The notes: generated from the sequence alone by a model not told the origin. A stretch of 64,000 nt of DNA from Cryptoclostridium sp964637365 (GCA_964637365.1 CAZWWH010000010.1:1-64000); one strand, 5' to 3'; shown: positions 17,550 through 26,324, counted from the stretch's first letter. Made by a program: numbers and translations.

Positions 17550-18254
17550 TTATATTGGTTTCTTTTTATGCAGCAACGAAGAATCATTCCGATCTCTTGT
17601 TGTTTGCCCCAACAAAAGCAAAAGGGCACATTGAGCGGCAGCCTTGCCGTCAACGGCATAAGCGTCGGCTCCGATGCGGTCGGCCCATCTCTGTGTAGCA
17701 GGAGCGCCTCCCACCATGGTTTTGAACCGCTGGCGGAGCCCACGTTTTCTTAACTCCATTTCCAACTTTTCTTGCTGTGGCATAGTCGTAGTCAACAATG
17801 CCGAAGTCCCAATGATCGCCGCATCGTATTCGATGGCCTTTCGGATAATCATTTCAACTGACACATCACACCCCAAATCAACGACATGAAGACCATGAGC
17901 TCGCATCACAGAGACCACAAAGGATTTACCAATATCATGAATATCCCCTTCCACTGTGGCAATTAATATCGTTCCCAGGTTCCTTTGTGTGATATTGGGC
18001 GCCTCTGTCATGGCATCTACAATGGAAAAAACCGCCTTCATTGCTTCAGCAGCCAACATCAGCTCTGAAACAAAAAGTCGTCCTTTGCCAAATTGTTCAC
18101 CGACTTCATGAAGACCAAGGCCAAAGCCGTCCATAAACATCTCCGCGGGATCAATGCCTGCGGCGATACCTCTATTCATTACTTCCACAGCTTCTACTTT
18201 ATTACATTTTACAATGGCGTAAGCCGCATCATTTAAAATATCCTCTTTTTTCAT
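17550..18254 (-). CDS. mttC: Corrinoid protein, MttC type (copy 2), trimethylamine operon
   Basis: Methyl-carrier protein of 234 residues, likely partner of MttB encoded just upstream. The cap domain contains EQFGKGRLFVSELMLAAEAMKAVF (about residues 50-75, partly quoted), and the B12 domain has EGDIHDIGKS (about 124-133), the TSALLTTTM loop and MVGGAP. The ATG at 18254 is 13 bases past GGAGG; a better-spaced ATG is out of frame and gives only a very short peptide. A structured 432-base gap separates it from mttB, and BCCT copy 2 follows. It ends with TAA. Confidence 0.92.
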   Translation of the reverse strand: MKKEDILNDAAYAIVKCNKVEAVEVMNRGIAAGIDPAEMFMDGFGLGLHEVGEQFGKGRLFVSELMLAAEAMKAVFSIVDAMTEAPNITQRNLGTILIATVEGDIHDIGKSFVVSVMRAHGLHVVDLGCDVSVEMIIRKAIEYDAAIIGTSALLTTTMPQQEKLEMELRKRGLRQRFKTMVGGAPATQRWADRIGADAYAVDGKAAAQCALLLLLGQTTRDRNDSSLLHKKKPI

Positions 18255-18686
18255 GGCAATTCATAATTCCTCCCATGGCGCTGTTCCCAGGGACTTCATC
18301 GGACACGGAACATCCTAGCCGAAGATAACCATCGCATACTTCACGTCAATTGAAGGAAAGGTCAATGCGGTACAAACGATACTGGCATACCTTCCTAATT
18401 ATATATATGTCATTTTACACGGGTTATTTCTGATTTACAATAAAGCAAAGAGACTTCCGACGGACATACCGCATCTATGGCCATGACTGTCGCCTGACAG
18501 ATTGCATACCATTGAAGCTATGGGCAGTCATACGTCGAAAGTCCGCACATCAAACAATAACAAAACAAGGGGAATCTATGAAATGGGGGTCGATGGTTTG
18601 GGGAAGGCTCCTCGCCCTCCCCATAAACCATCTTAGCATTCAAAGATCCTAAATTATAAGGTGGAGATGGAGAAAGTTTGCGTGAC
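18255..18686 (-). other. Structured intercistronic gap between mttB and its corrinoid gene
   Basis: This 432-base stretch has no gene I can support. It contains a strong hairpin (18592-18632) and a nested repeat between about 18451 and 18545 (GACTTCCGACG with CGTCGAAAGTC at one mismatch; ATGACTG with CAGTCAT). No T-run follows, so it may tune relative expression of the operon halves. No sigma-54 promoter is seen in it. Confidence 0.45.
18592..18632 (-). other. Intercistronic hairpin after mttB
   Basis: GATGGTTT-GGGGA pairs with TCCCC-AT-AAACCATC. There is no poly-T, so RNA stabilisation or partial attenuation is more likely than full termination. Confidence 0.6.
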
Positions 18687-20159
18687 TTATTTTACGCCTT
18701 CTTCCTCAGCGGCAGCGGCCAAGATATCGTCAATCAAAGCGTCAGTGCCTTCAGGAAGAGGATCCGCTTTATGTGTTTCTAAGATATATTTCGCTTTTTC
18801 AGTGGCGCGTTCCAGCAAGTCTTTGCCGCCCATTTCTTCCCAGCCTTCTCTCATGCGGCGGTCGAAGAGGGTGGTGGAAGACTGCACCTTACGGAAGTTG
18901 TCAAAGGTGTGCATATTGGTAACGAATTCGTTGCCAACGCCAACTTCCTTGATGATATTGGTTGCCATGGTGTAGTCGTTGACATCAATACCTCTTACCA
19001 CATGTTTGATCATTTCAGCGATCTCGTTGTCAATGACCAATTGTGCAAAGTCAAAGGTAATGCCAAGTTCCAACATCCCGAGGCCATAGATGACATTGGC
19101 GCCTGCCAATGCGGGGAGCATCGCGGTGATGGTTTTTTCATGGGCAGCTTGACCGTCAGCGCATTTGCTGTCTGCCTAACCACCGGCGACCCAGCTGGGC
19201 AATCCATAGTATTGCGCCAATTTGGCGACAGCGGCGTTGATCATGCCCAATTCGGGACAGCCAACCGGAGAAGTGGTAAATTTCAAGTCCATAATAGAGG
19301 TGGAGCTGCCGTAAACAACGGGAGCGCCTTTTACCGTAGCCTGAGACAATACGAGAGCAGCCAAGGCTTCGCAGTTATGTGTGACCAAAGTACCCGCCAA
19401 GGTAACGGGGGTGGTGCCACCGGCCAAAGCCATGGAAATAATGGTAATAGGAACACCCAAGCGAGCGCATTCCATAATCATTTCAGTGCTTTCGGGAACC
19501 AACTGCAAGGGGCTGATGGGGCAAGTAATGGAGCTATAAATGGGTCTTTCACGGAATTTATCTTCCCCTCCGGCGATGTGGCACATCAATTTGTAGATAC
19601 GATGGAGGTTGCGGACATTACCACAGCCTTGCACAATATGTTTGGAGCAGTTTTTGGTATTGACAGCCACTTCATGAACGGGAGCGATCACAGCGGGCAC
19701 ATCCTGAGCGGAAACAGCGCGTTCATGGATGTCAATGGCGGAGAGATAGTCAGCCATCAAAGCGGCTTGACCGCAGTCTTTTTTGGTGGTTCTGCGATAT
19801 TCACCGGTATAAAGGTCATTGATCATGATCCCTTCCCCAAAGTTGGTGAAACCGGTGCGATTATCTTCCAAAACATAGTCCTTTTCAGGATTGCGGCCGG
19901 CGAAGAGGATGGAACGAGGAGCCATACGAATGGCATCTTCCACTACATAGTTGGGAAAATGAACGATGTTATTTTTCTTGTCTACGATGCAGCCAACGGA
20001 TGCCAGAGCTTCCTGAGCGTCGGGGGCGGCAACGCCGATACCAACATCTTTCAATACTTCCAAAGTAGAAAGATGGATGGCATAGAGTTCATCGTCGCTA
20101 AAAAGATTAACGCCGAAGCCTGAAAGTTGCGAGTAACCAGCTCTAAAATTCTTTGACAT
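18687..20159 (-). CDS. mttB: Trimethylamine:corrinoid methyltransferase MttB, with in-frame UAG (pyrrolysine)
   Basis: Transfers a methyl group from trimethylamine to its cognate corrinoid protein. The gene has 490 codons with a single in-frame UAG at codon 328 (19176-19178). The residues before it (LPSWVAGG) and after it (ADSKCADGQAAHEKT) continue one protein, and UAG falls where methanogen MttB carries its active-site pyrrolysine. The segment after UAG runs 162 codons to TAA and has the family's C-terminal region (NVIYGLGMLELGITFDFAQL). The ATG follows AAGGAGG. It lies between a TauE/SafE permease and a corrinoid gene, under a sigma-54 promoter. No pyrrolysine tRNA or synthetase gene is in the window. 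Automated annotation would probably split it in two. Confidence 0.93.
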
Positions 20160-20225
20160 AATGAACCTCCTTAAAAGTCGTGTTTATAGATGCTGTAATA
20201 AGGAATTTAATTTCAAGATAAATTT

Positions 20226-21125
20226 TTAACCTTCTGTGATTTGTTCTTCTACACCGGTCTTTTTCACTGCATCGCGGAACATTGCAATGGAAGTGTAAAC
20301 GAGAACCGCGGTAACGATCCATTTCAGCCAGTAGATCGGAACATTGGTCACGAGGAAGAAAGCGGAGAAAGTACCGATCAAACCAACGGTGTTACAAATA
20401 AGGCCGAATCTTCTGTCGTATCTGCCTTCCTTAATGAATTTGAACCCGCCAACAGGAATTAGGAACGCACAAGTGCCGTACATTACGGGATAGGAAATCA
20501 CAGGGTTCATACCCAAGAGACAGATGGTAGCCATGGTGGGAGCATAGCAGCCAATCCCAATCATCATCAAAGCGCCGAAGATGAATACTACAATACAAGC
20601 AACAATCAATTTCCAGCCATGGAGACCGAGAGCTTCACCACCGGTATTGGGGAGCAACCCCAACTGGCCCGCTGCGAAGATGCAAGCTACCACAGCAAGG
20701 GCTCCGCCCATGGCGTAACGAATTTTCGTAACATCCAATTTGGTGACAAATCTGGAACCGATGGCAGCGCCGAGAGAGGAAGCGATAACCATCCAGATCA
20801 AGGTCATGATTTCCATTTCAATGGTATTGATAAAGAGCAAAGTGCCGGCGATGGTGATGGTCAATGCGGCAGTGTTCAAAGTGCCAGGGATATTGATGTC
20901 ATCCACTAGTTTGAAGGTTTTGAAGCAAGCGGTTTGAGGACCATAAGAACCGATGCCCAACATATCAAAGAATTCTGTACCGATTGCCACAATCGACATG
21001 GGAACAAATTTTCTCCAGAATCCCTTTAACGTTTCTTTGTGTTTAATGATGTCTACTACTTCATAAAGGAAGCAGCTACCAAGAATAAGAACAACAGCAA
21101 TTTGGTAAACGAGCAATGTTGTCAT
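20226..21125 (-). CDS. TauE/SafE-family membrane permease, first gene of the mttB operon
   Basis: Membrane protein of 299 residues with about eight hydrophobic segments, resembling the TauE/SafE (DUF81) family whose known members export sulfite, sulfoacetate and other small anions. The first half includes EFFDMLGIGSYGPQTACFKTFKL; the second half repeats the pattern with MMIGIGCYAPTMATICLLGMNP, as expected for an inverted duplication. I chose the ATG ending at 21125, which follows AAGGAG. It directly precedes mttB by 66 bases and a paralogue precedes mtbB, so a role in methylamine uptake or product export is inferred, not shown. Confidence 0.85.
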   Translation of the reverse strand: MTTLLVYQIAVVLILGSCFLYEVVDIIKHKETLKGFWRKFVPMSIVAIGTEFFDMLGIGSYGPQTACFKTFKLVDDINIPGTLNTAALTITIAGTLLFINTIEMEIMTLIWMVIASSLGAAIGSRFVTKLDVTKIRYAMGGALAVVACIFAAGQLGLLPNTGGEALGLHGWKLIVACIVVFIFGALMMIGIGCYAPTMATICLLGMNPVISYPVMYGTCAFLIPVGGFKFIKEGRYDRRFGLICNTVGLIGTFSAFFLVTNVPIYWLKWIVTAVLVYTSIAMFRDAVKKTGVEEQITEG

Positions 21126-21263
21126 AATACCAATCTCCTTTTCACATTCAATCAATTCAAAGAACCAAACATACCCAAAGAGGGGAGCACCGCTGAATTC
21201 TTTTTTGTTTCACCTCTTTCATCGTCCAAATTCGGTGCTTATTTTCTATATGCCTCTTATAAA

Positions 21264-21279
21264 TGCAAGTCTTATGCCA
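21264..21279 (-). promoter_or_regulatory. Sigma-54 promoter of the permease-mttB-mttC-BCCT operon
   Basis: On the minus strand TGGCATAAGACTTGCA has GG and GC separated by ten bases. It lies about 140 bases before the permease start. Confidence 0.85.
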
Positions 21280-21356
21280 AAAAAGAAAGAATTTTTCATC
21301 TCTATTTTCCCTGAAAAAACGTCTTCCGAATTATTTATATATAACACAATGCCACC

Positions 21357-21394
21357 AATGCTCCCGAAAAAATATTTTTCGGGAGCATTTTTTA
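21357..21394. terminator. Strong inverted repeat upstream of the mttB promoter
   Basis: AATGCTCCCGAAAAA (21357-21371) pairs with TTTTTCGGGAGCATT (21375-21389), followed by TTTTT on the plus strand. No plus-strand gene ends here, so it may insulate the promoter or end an antisense transcript. Confidence 0.5.
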
Positions 21395-21501
21395 CTCCCA
21401 AATGATCCGTTTTTTGACAGAAAAAATTTTTCTCAAGTCTCCCAACTTTTTCTCGTAAGACAGTTCTAATATCAACCAAATGTCCTAATAATCAATAATA
21501 T

Positions 21502-21591
21502 CAATAACTTTTGTTATTGCAAATTTTCAAAATAAAAGATGACCAGCTAAACCACAATAACAAAAGTTATCTTACAATAACAAAAATTATT
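21502..21591. promoter_or_regulatory. Three-copy dyad, candidate sigma-54 activator binding sites
   Basis: AATAACTTTTGTTATT (21503-21518), AATAACAAAAGTTAT (21556-21570) and AATAACAAAAATTATT (21576-21591) share the dyad AATAAC-N4-GTTATT. Copies two and three are 20 bases apart and the first is about 53 bases from the second, so they lie on the same helix face. They are about 220-310 bases upstream of the sigma-54 promoter, a normal enhancer distance. Confidence 0.6.
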
Positions 21592-22011
21592 TTACCTGCT
21601 AAACGTATTCATAATGATTTAAACTATGAATCACAAAGGTCCGTATATTCAAGAAAAATCATTAGTTCCTCAAATCAAGTGTTGTTATTCAAAACAAAAA
21701 AGTCCACCATTCAGACCAATAAAACCGCTCCGATTTTTGCATACTCATTATTCAAATAATTATTTCCATTCATTTTTTATGCAATATAATTGCATACCCC
21801 CAATATTTATCCCGATTTTATCCATCTTTTTTGTGTCACCATACTTATCCGCTACCTGAGATTCCAATCCTCCCTGAATTCTTCAGGCCAGAGAACCATT
21901 TTACGCCGTTTTTATCCCCCACCGCAATGTTCTTACCATTCTGCTCTCATTTTCTCTTAAAAAACAGCCTTTTAACACGTTAAATATCCTCATGGGCTGC
22001 CAATAAGCAAA
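21592..22011. other. AT-rich stretch without genes
   Basis: I see no supported gene. One short inverted repeat, ATGCAA-TATAA-TTGCAT (21779-21795), is the only clear structure. Confidence 0.4.
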
Positions 22012-22038
22012 CAAAAAAGAGCCCGCGATTGCGGGCTC
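22012..22038 (-). terminator. Terminator of the MttB-like gene
   Basis: GAGCCCGC-GATT-GCGGGCTC (22019-22038) is followed on the minus strand by TTTTTT. Confidence 0.9.
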
Positions 22039-22071
22039 TCGGAAAAGAATTAATAGGGTAGAATCGTACAA

Positions 22072-23514
22072 TTATTTTCTGTTGATGCAAGCCTGGACAA
22101 CAGCTTCAACAGCCTTCACTTTGTCATCGGAGATGGGCTGGGGATGATGGTTCGCAAGAACGTCAACAACGAGTTCATGAGCTCTTTCGGTGAAGTTCTT
22201 GGAGCCTTCAGCCTGCCAATTTTCATAGATTGCTCTGTCGGATACATAGGGCTTCCAAAGTTCGGTACGGAGATGCTTCATGGTATGGGGATGACCAAGG
22301 AAGTTTCCGCTGTAAGCAGGATCATCAACAACATCGTTGACAACATCAACAGCACAAGTATCTTCGTTCACATCGTAACCTTTAATTGCGAACTGAACCA
22401 GAGAGGCGATTTCGTTGTCGATTACGAGTTTTTCGTAAGAAGCTTCGAGAACGTTATCCAAAGAACCGGAAGCACCGCAAACATCAACACCAACGAGAGC
22501 GGGAATCAAAGTGTTATACATGGATTCGAAAGCAGCCTGAGCGTCGCTGACTTTGGAACCGCAAGAGAAACCGGTAACGGTGCAAGGCATGTTGTAGTAA
22601 CGCATTAATTCAGCGGACAGGGTAGCGGCAAGACCCATTTCAGGAGCAGCCCAGAGACCCATAGCGGTGGACATTTCCATGAAGGTTACACGGGGGCTCA
22701 TGATGGTGGGATGACCGGGTTTTCTCAACTGAGCGAGAGTTACGCCGGCGAGGATTTCAGCATTGTGCATCACAACGGAACCGACAACGGTCATGGGGCC
22801 GGTGGCACCGATCATGGGGCAAGGAATCACACCGAGGGGCATACCAGAGTCAACGATGCTCAGGATCGCTTCTGCGGGATCATCAGCATATTCCATGGGG
22901 CTGATGGGGGATACTTCGAGGTAAGCGATGGGTTTTTTGACCAAAGCTTCTTTGCTGCCCACAGCGGCTGCGAATACGTTAACAACGTCTTCAGTTTCCT
23001 GTGCATCATGGATGCAGACACGCAGGGGTTTGGTGGTGTTTTTGACCATGGCGGCAACCTGAACAGCGTTAGCTGCATGTTCGGGGATACCTTGAGCGGT
23101 CAAGCAGGAAATAATGTCGGTGTTGGGAAGAGCGTCAGCCAAACGGATGTAATCTTCGAGGTCAGCAAGAGAGGTGTTTCTTCTTTTACCGGTTTCAACG
23201 TCAGTTACGAAAGGAGTACCAACGCAGGTATGGTTATAAGCGTTCTTTTCGCCCCATTTGATCTGATATTTGTCATCAAGACCATACATGGTGAAGGATT
23301 TGGGAGCATCCTGCAAAGCTTTTTCAACGACAGATCTGGAGAAGCGAATGCGGCTGCCTTTGCCGCTGGGATCATCGGTTACATCCAAGCCTGCTTCCTT
23401 CGCGAAAGCAATAACGGATTCGGAGAAGCATTTGATGCCGGTCTGAACGAGGATATCTAAGCTAGCTTCATGCATTTTTTTAACATCTGCTTCAGAGCAA
23501 TAATTTAATCTCAT
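22072..23514 (-). CDS. MttB-family methyltransferase without UAG (MtgB-like)
   Basis: Member of the trimethylamine methyltransferase superfamily, 480 residues, that lacks the UAG codon. Where MttB has Gly-Gly-Pyl-Ala-Asp-Ser-Lys, this protein reads VTGFSCGSK (about residues 312-320). Such pyrrolysine-free members act on quaternary amines; MtgB demethylates glycine betaine and others act on proline betaine or carnitine. The substrate here is not readable from sequence. The ATG follows AAAGGAG. It is monocistronic or cotranscribed with a 47-residue small ORF, has two sigma-54 promoters about 400 bases upstream, and ends at a strong terminator. The corrinoid partner must come from another operon. 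Confidence 0.9.
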   Translation of the reverse strand: MRLNYCSEADVKKMHEASLDILVQTGIKCFSESVIAFAKEAGLDVTDDPSGKGSRIRFSRSVVEKALQDAPKSFTMYGLDDKYQIKWGEKNAYNHTCVGTPFVTDVETGKRRNTSLADLEDYIRLADALPNTDIISCLTAQGIPEHAANAVQVAAMVKNTTKPLRVCIHDAQETEDVVNVFAAAVGSKEALVKKPIAYLEVSPISPMEYADDPAEAILSIVDSGMPLGVIPCPMIGATGPMTVVGSVVMHNAEILAGVTLAQLRKPGHPTIMSPRVTFMEMSTAMGLWAAPEMGLAATLSAELMRYYNMPCTVTGFSCGSKVSDAQAAFESMYNTLIPALVGVDVCGASGSLDNVLEASYEKLVIDNEIASLVQFAIKGYDVNEDTCAVDVVNDVVDDPAYSGNFLGHPHTMKHLRTELWKPYVSDRAIYENWQAEGSKNFTERAHELVVDVLANHHPQPISDDKVKAVEAVVQACINRK

Positions 23515-23597
23515 GGTATAATCTCCTTTATCTTCAATATGTTTTGTTTTGATATGGTTTTGCTTTTACCTTTTTATGATTGCGGAGCATAACCCTT

Positions 23598-23741
23598 TCA
23601 CGGATCACGGCCATACATGTTCCATCTGGAAAAGTTGTCTCCGCAAGCATCCAGGTCATCTCTGGGAGGGAAATCAATGAGATTTCCGCCCATTGTCAAT
23701 CGCATTAAGTGCAGTGAACTAACAGTGATTAAAATTTCCAT
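23598..23741 (-). CDS. Small ORF of 47 residues upstream of the MttB-like gene
   Basis: A short reading frame starts at an ATG (23739-23741) preceded by AAAGGAGGAGAGATTG, one of the strongest ribosome sites in the island, and ends at TGA. The product begins MEILITVSSLHLMRLTMGG and ends in a charged, aromatic stretch (FSRWNMYGRDP), with a single Cys. It lies in the leader between the sigma-54 promoters and the methyltransferase, 83 bases before the latter. I do not recognise the family. It could be a small accessory protein or a regulatory leader peptide. Confidence 0.55.
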   Translation of the reverse strand: MEILITVSSLHLMRLTMGGNLIDFPPRDDLDACGDNFSRWNMYGRDP

Positions 23742-23850
23742 CAATCTCTCCTCCTTTCATTACATTCAATGGCGGTTGACGCCGTGAGAACTCATATACA
23801 CTTTCTGCATATTATTCTCTTTTTATGCGTTTTCCTGTGTCGCTTGCAGA

Positions 23851-23870
23851 AAAGATTTCATGAAATCTTT
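23851..23870. promoter_or_regulatory. Perfect 20-base palindrome in the MttB-like leader
   Basis: AAAGATTTCATGAAATCTTT lies about 50 bases downstream of the proximal sigma-54 promoter. It resembles a homodimer binding site. It could instead form an RNA hairpin. Confidence 0.5.
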
Positions 23871-23920
23871 CAAACAATTTTTCATTGCGAGTTTTTCATG
23901 ATTTCTACACCCTATTTAAT

Positions 23921-23937
23921 ATGCAAATTTCATGCCA
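23921..23937 (-). promoter_or_regulatory. Sigma-54 promoter, proximal, of the MttB-like gene
   Basis: On the minus strand TGGCATGAAATTTGCAT has GG-N10-GC spacing and points at the small ORF and methyltransferase. Confidence 0.8.
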
Positions 23938-23987
23938 AATATTTGTTTGATATTTTGCCATCCATTTGCGTTATACACATTAATATA

Positions 23988-24003
23988 TGCAAATCCCGTG
24001 CCA
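23988..24003 (-). promoter_or_regulatory. Sigma-54 promoter, distal, of the MttB-like gene
   Basis: On the minus strand TGGCACGGGATTTGCA is a full match to the sigma-54 consensus, 66 bases upstream of the proximal promoter. Confidence 0.85.
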
Positions 24004-24090
24004 ACGGAATCACCGTATCCCTACTGTGATGAAATCCAAAACAATGAGACACACAGAGAATCGTATTCATTCATTTTTTCACGACAAAAT

Positions 24091-24148
24091 GGCGGTGAAA
24101 GAAACCTTCCTTGGTATGAAACGCTCGAAAGGCTTTTCCTTCACCGCC
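24091..24148 (-). terminator. Terminator-like inverted repeat after activator 2
   Basis: GGCGGTGAA (24091-24099) pairs with TTCACCGCC (24140-24148), with partial pairing inside. On the minus strand it is followed by ATTTTGTCG. Confidence 0.55.
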
Positions 24149-24172
24149 GATTGATCCATCAACGGAACAATA

Positions 24173-26005
24173 TTATTTTTTTATCATTCGTCCATCCTTC
24201 ACCCGATAGCCATGGCGTTGTAAAATCTTAATAATGGCAGGTTGGGAAATCCCTAGGGCATCAGCGACTTTATAGGTAGAGTGAAACTTTTCATACGCCC
24301 GGCGTACCATTTCTAATTCCAGCTGCCCTTTGGCGTCCTTCAATGATATCTTGGACTCCAAAAGAGAATCAACCGTCTCCCCTCCCATCTGCTCTTTGAT
24401 TTCCGCCAAATCGCCATGCACCATATCCCGCTCCACATCCTCTAATACCCGTTTGACCGCCTCCATGCCGATTATGTCTCCATCACTGATGATGAGGAGC
24501 CGCTCCACAGTATGCATTAGTTCACGGACATTGCCGGGCCAGGGATATGCCAAAAAATAGGATCTCACTGCCGGGGACAAAGACTTGTGCGTTTTGTATC
24601 GCACATTATATTTCTCCATAAACAGCTTCGTCAAGGGAAGGATATCGTCAGTACGTTTTCGCAGCGGCGGAAGATGAACGGGCACAACGTTAAGACGGTA
24701 ATACAGGTCTCCCCGAAAAGAGCCCTCGGAAACCATTTCCCGCAGGTTACGATTGGTGGCAGCAACCACCCGTACATCCACAGGAATGCGCGTCATACCG
24801 CCGACCCGCACGATCTCACGGTCTTGGAGGAATTCCAGCAGCTTTGCCTGGAGCGATAGGGGCATTTCCCCAATTTCATCAAAAAATAGCGTACCACCAT
24901 CGGCCAATTCTATTTTTCCCTTTTTACCGCCTTTTTTCGCGCCGGTAAATGCGCCGCTTTCATAGCCGAAAAATTCCGATTCCAGTAAGTTTTCCGGTAC
25001 CATACCGCAGTTAATTTTCACAAATGGGCCGTTATTTCGCCCGCTGAATTTATGAAGAAGCTCCGCCACCACTTCTTTCCCTGTGCCGCTTTCTCCGTCC
25101 ACCAGCACGGTGGCATCGGTGGGAGCCACCTTCCAGATAGTTTTTTCTACTTCTTTCATAGGTGGGCTTTGCAGCACATAGTTATCCTGGGTAATAACTT
25201 GACGCCGTAATTCTTCCAATTCCTTGGTACGGCTTTCCAGGTCGTTGGTGACATTATCCAGACGATCCAGCAACTCTTTGAATTCCGCCACGTCTTTGGA
25301 ACTAACCAAGACATTGATGAGTTTTCCGTTCTTATCATAAATAGGCGTTCCCGAAGCCACTACCGTGTGACCAGTGTGGAGGCGCATGATTTTAGTATAG
25401 GGAGCCTTGTGACTCAAAACCTCCTGGGTAATGTTGGAGGAAATCAATCCCCGCTTTTCCATATCCGTTACATGGCAGCCAATGACATCTGACAATTTTA
25501 CACCGCATACCTTTTCGGCATAGGGGTTCATAAATTGAATAAAGCCGTATTCATCAGCAATAAAAATTTCCTCTTCAATACAATCAATAATCCGCTTATA
25601 ATATTCCAACCGAAGGTTCATACGGTAATTGTCCAAATCCCAGGAATAACCCAAATAGAACAAATTCCACACGTCCTCCACCACAGCAATGGGATTCCTT
25701 TGCCGGTCAAAAATCAATCCGGAACGCCTATCACTGCGTAAACATCCGATAGATGCCAACTCTTGGTCCACCCATAGAGGAATATACTCTCGCCCGGGCT
25801 GAATCTCGCTGGGAACAATACGGTCCTTTTCTGTTGTGGCAAACATATTCCCCAGATCACCACGATAATAGACGTCAAAATCATTGACATCGCCTTGACC
25901 AAAAACGACATAAGACTGGGTGGTATCAAGAAATTCTGCCCGAGAAATCCACAGGCGATCCTGAATCCAAGCACACTCATTATAGTTTAAATCGGATATT
26001 TTCAC
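24173..26005 (-). CDS. Sigma-54-dependent activator with PAS domain (activator 2)
   Basis: Enhancer-binding protein of 610 residues. The first 130 residues form an input region I do not recognise. A PAS domain (about 135-250, with EEEIFIADEYGFIQFMNPYAEKVCG) and a coiled linker follow. The AAA+ domain has Walker A GESGTGKE (about 299-306), the sigma-54 contact GAFTGA (about 351) and Walker B GGTLFFDEIG. The C-terminus is a TyrR-like HTH (STYKVADALGISQPAIIKIL). It starts at GTG after GAGGG; an extended -10 (TGCTATAAT) lies about 90 bases upstream. Placed just upstream of the MttB-like gene and its two sigma-54 promoters, it probably activates that unit. Confidence 0.93.
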   Translation of the reverse strand: MKISDLNYNECAWIQDRLWISRAEFLDTTQSYVVFGQGDVNDFDVYYRGDLGNMFATTEKDRIVPSEIQPGREYIPLWVDQELASIGCLRSDRRSGLIFDRQRNPIAVVEDVWNLFYLGYSWDLDNYRMNLRLEYYKRIIDCIEEEIFIADEYGFIQFMNPYAEKVCGVKLSDVIGCHVTDMEKRGLISSNITQEVLSHKAPYTKIMRLHTGHTVVASGTPIYDKNGKLINVLVSSKDVAEFKELLDRLDNVTNDLESRTKELEELRRQVITQDNYVLQSPPMKEVEKTIWKVAPTDATVLVDGESGTGKEVVAELLHKFSGRNNGPFVKINCGMVPENLLESEFFGYESGAFTGAKKGGKKGKIELADGGTLFFDEIGEMPLSLQAKLLEFLQDREIVRVGGMTRIPVDVRVVAATNRNLREMVSEGSFRGDLYYRLNVVPVHLPPLRKRTDDILPLTKLFMEKYNVRYKTHKSLSPAVRSYFLAYPWPGNVRELMHTVERLLIISDGDIIGMEAVKRVLEDVERDMVHGDLAEIKEQMGGETVDSLLESKISLKDAKGQLELEMVRRAYEKFHSTYKVADALGISQPAIIKILQRHGYRVKDGRMIKK

Positions 26006-26160
26006 CAGAAGCCCTCACCTTTCTATCATCGATACCAAACCACATTCTCTTTCCCCACAAAAATTACGGACATATATGCTTTTCATGGTCATTATAGCAT
26101 AAGTTTAAATCTGTTGGAATATTCGTAAAGCAATAAAATGCAAGATGTGACACAAAAAAT

Positions 26161-26196
26161 TCCACAAAAATGCCATGGCCGTAAACAGCCATGGCA
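26161..26196 (-). terminator. Terminator of the mtbB-mtbC operon
   Basis: TGCCATGGC (26171-26179) pairs with GCCATGGCA (26188-26196), followed on the minus strand by ATTTTTGTGG. Confidence 0.75.
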
Positions 26197-26324
26197 ATGA
26201 TTGATACTAGTCAAAATCTAATCATAACAAAGGAAGTATTCTTAAAAACATATATAGCAACTGAATAAATTGTCATGTACAAGGAGGTATGGGTAAAGCT
26301 TAATCAAAATCTTTTGAAACGTTA

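Noticed and set aside
18255..18686. Cobalamin riboswitch before the corrinoid gene
   Set aside because: I could not find the conserved B12 box or core elements on either strand.
18909..20123. 404-codon plus-strand frame opposite mttB
   Set aside because: Antisense shadow of a well-supported gene, with no homology features.
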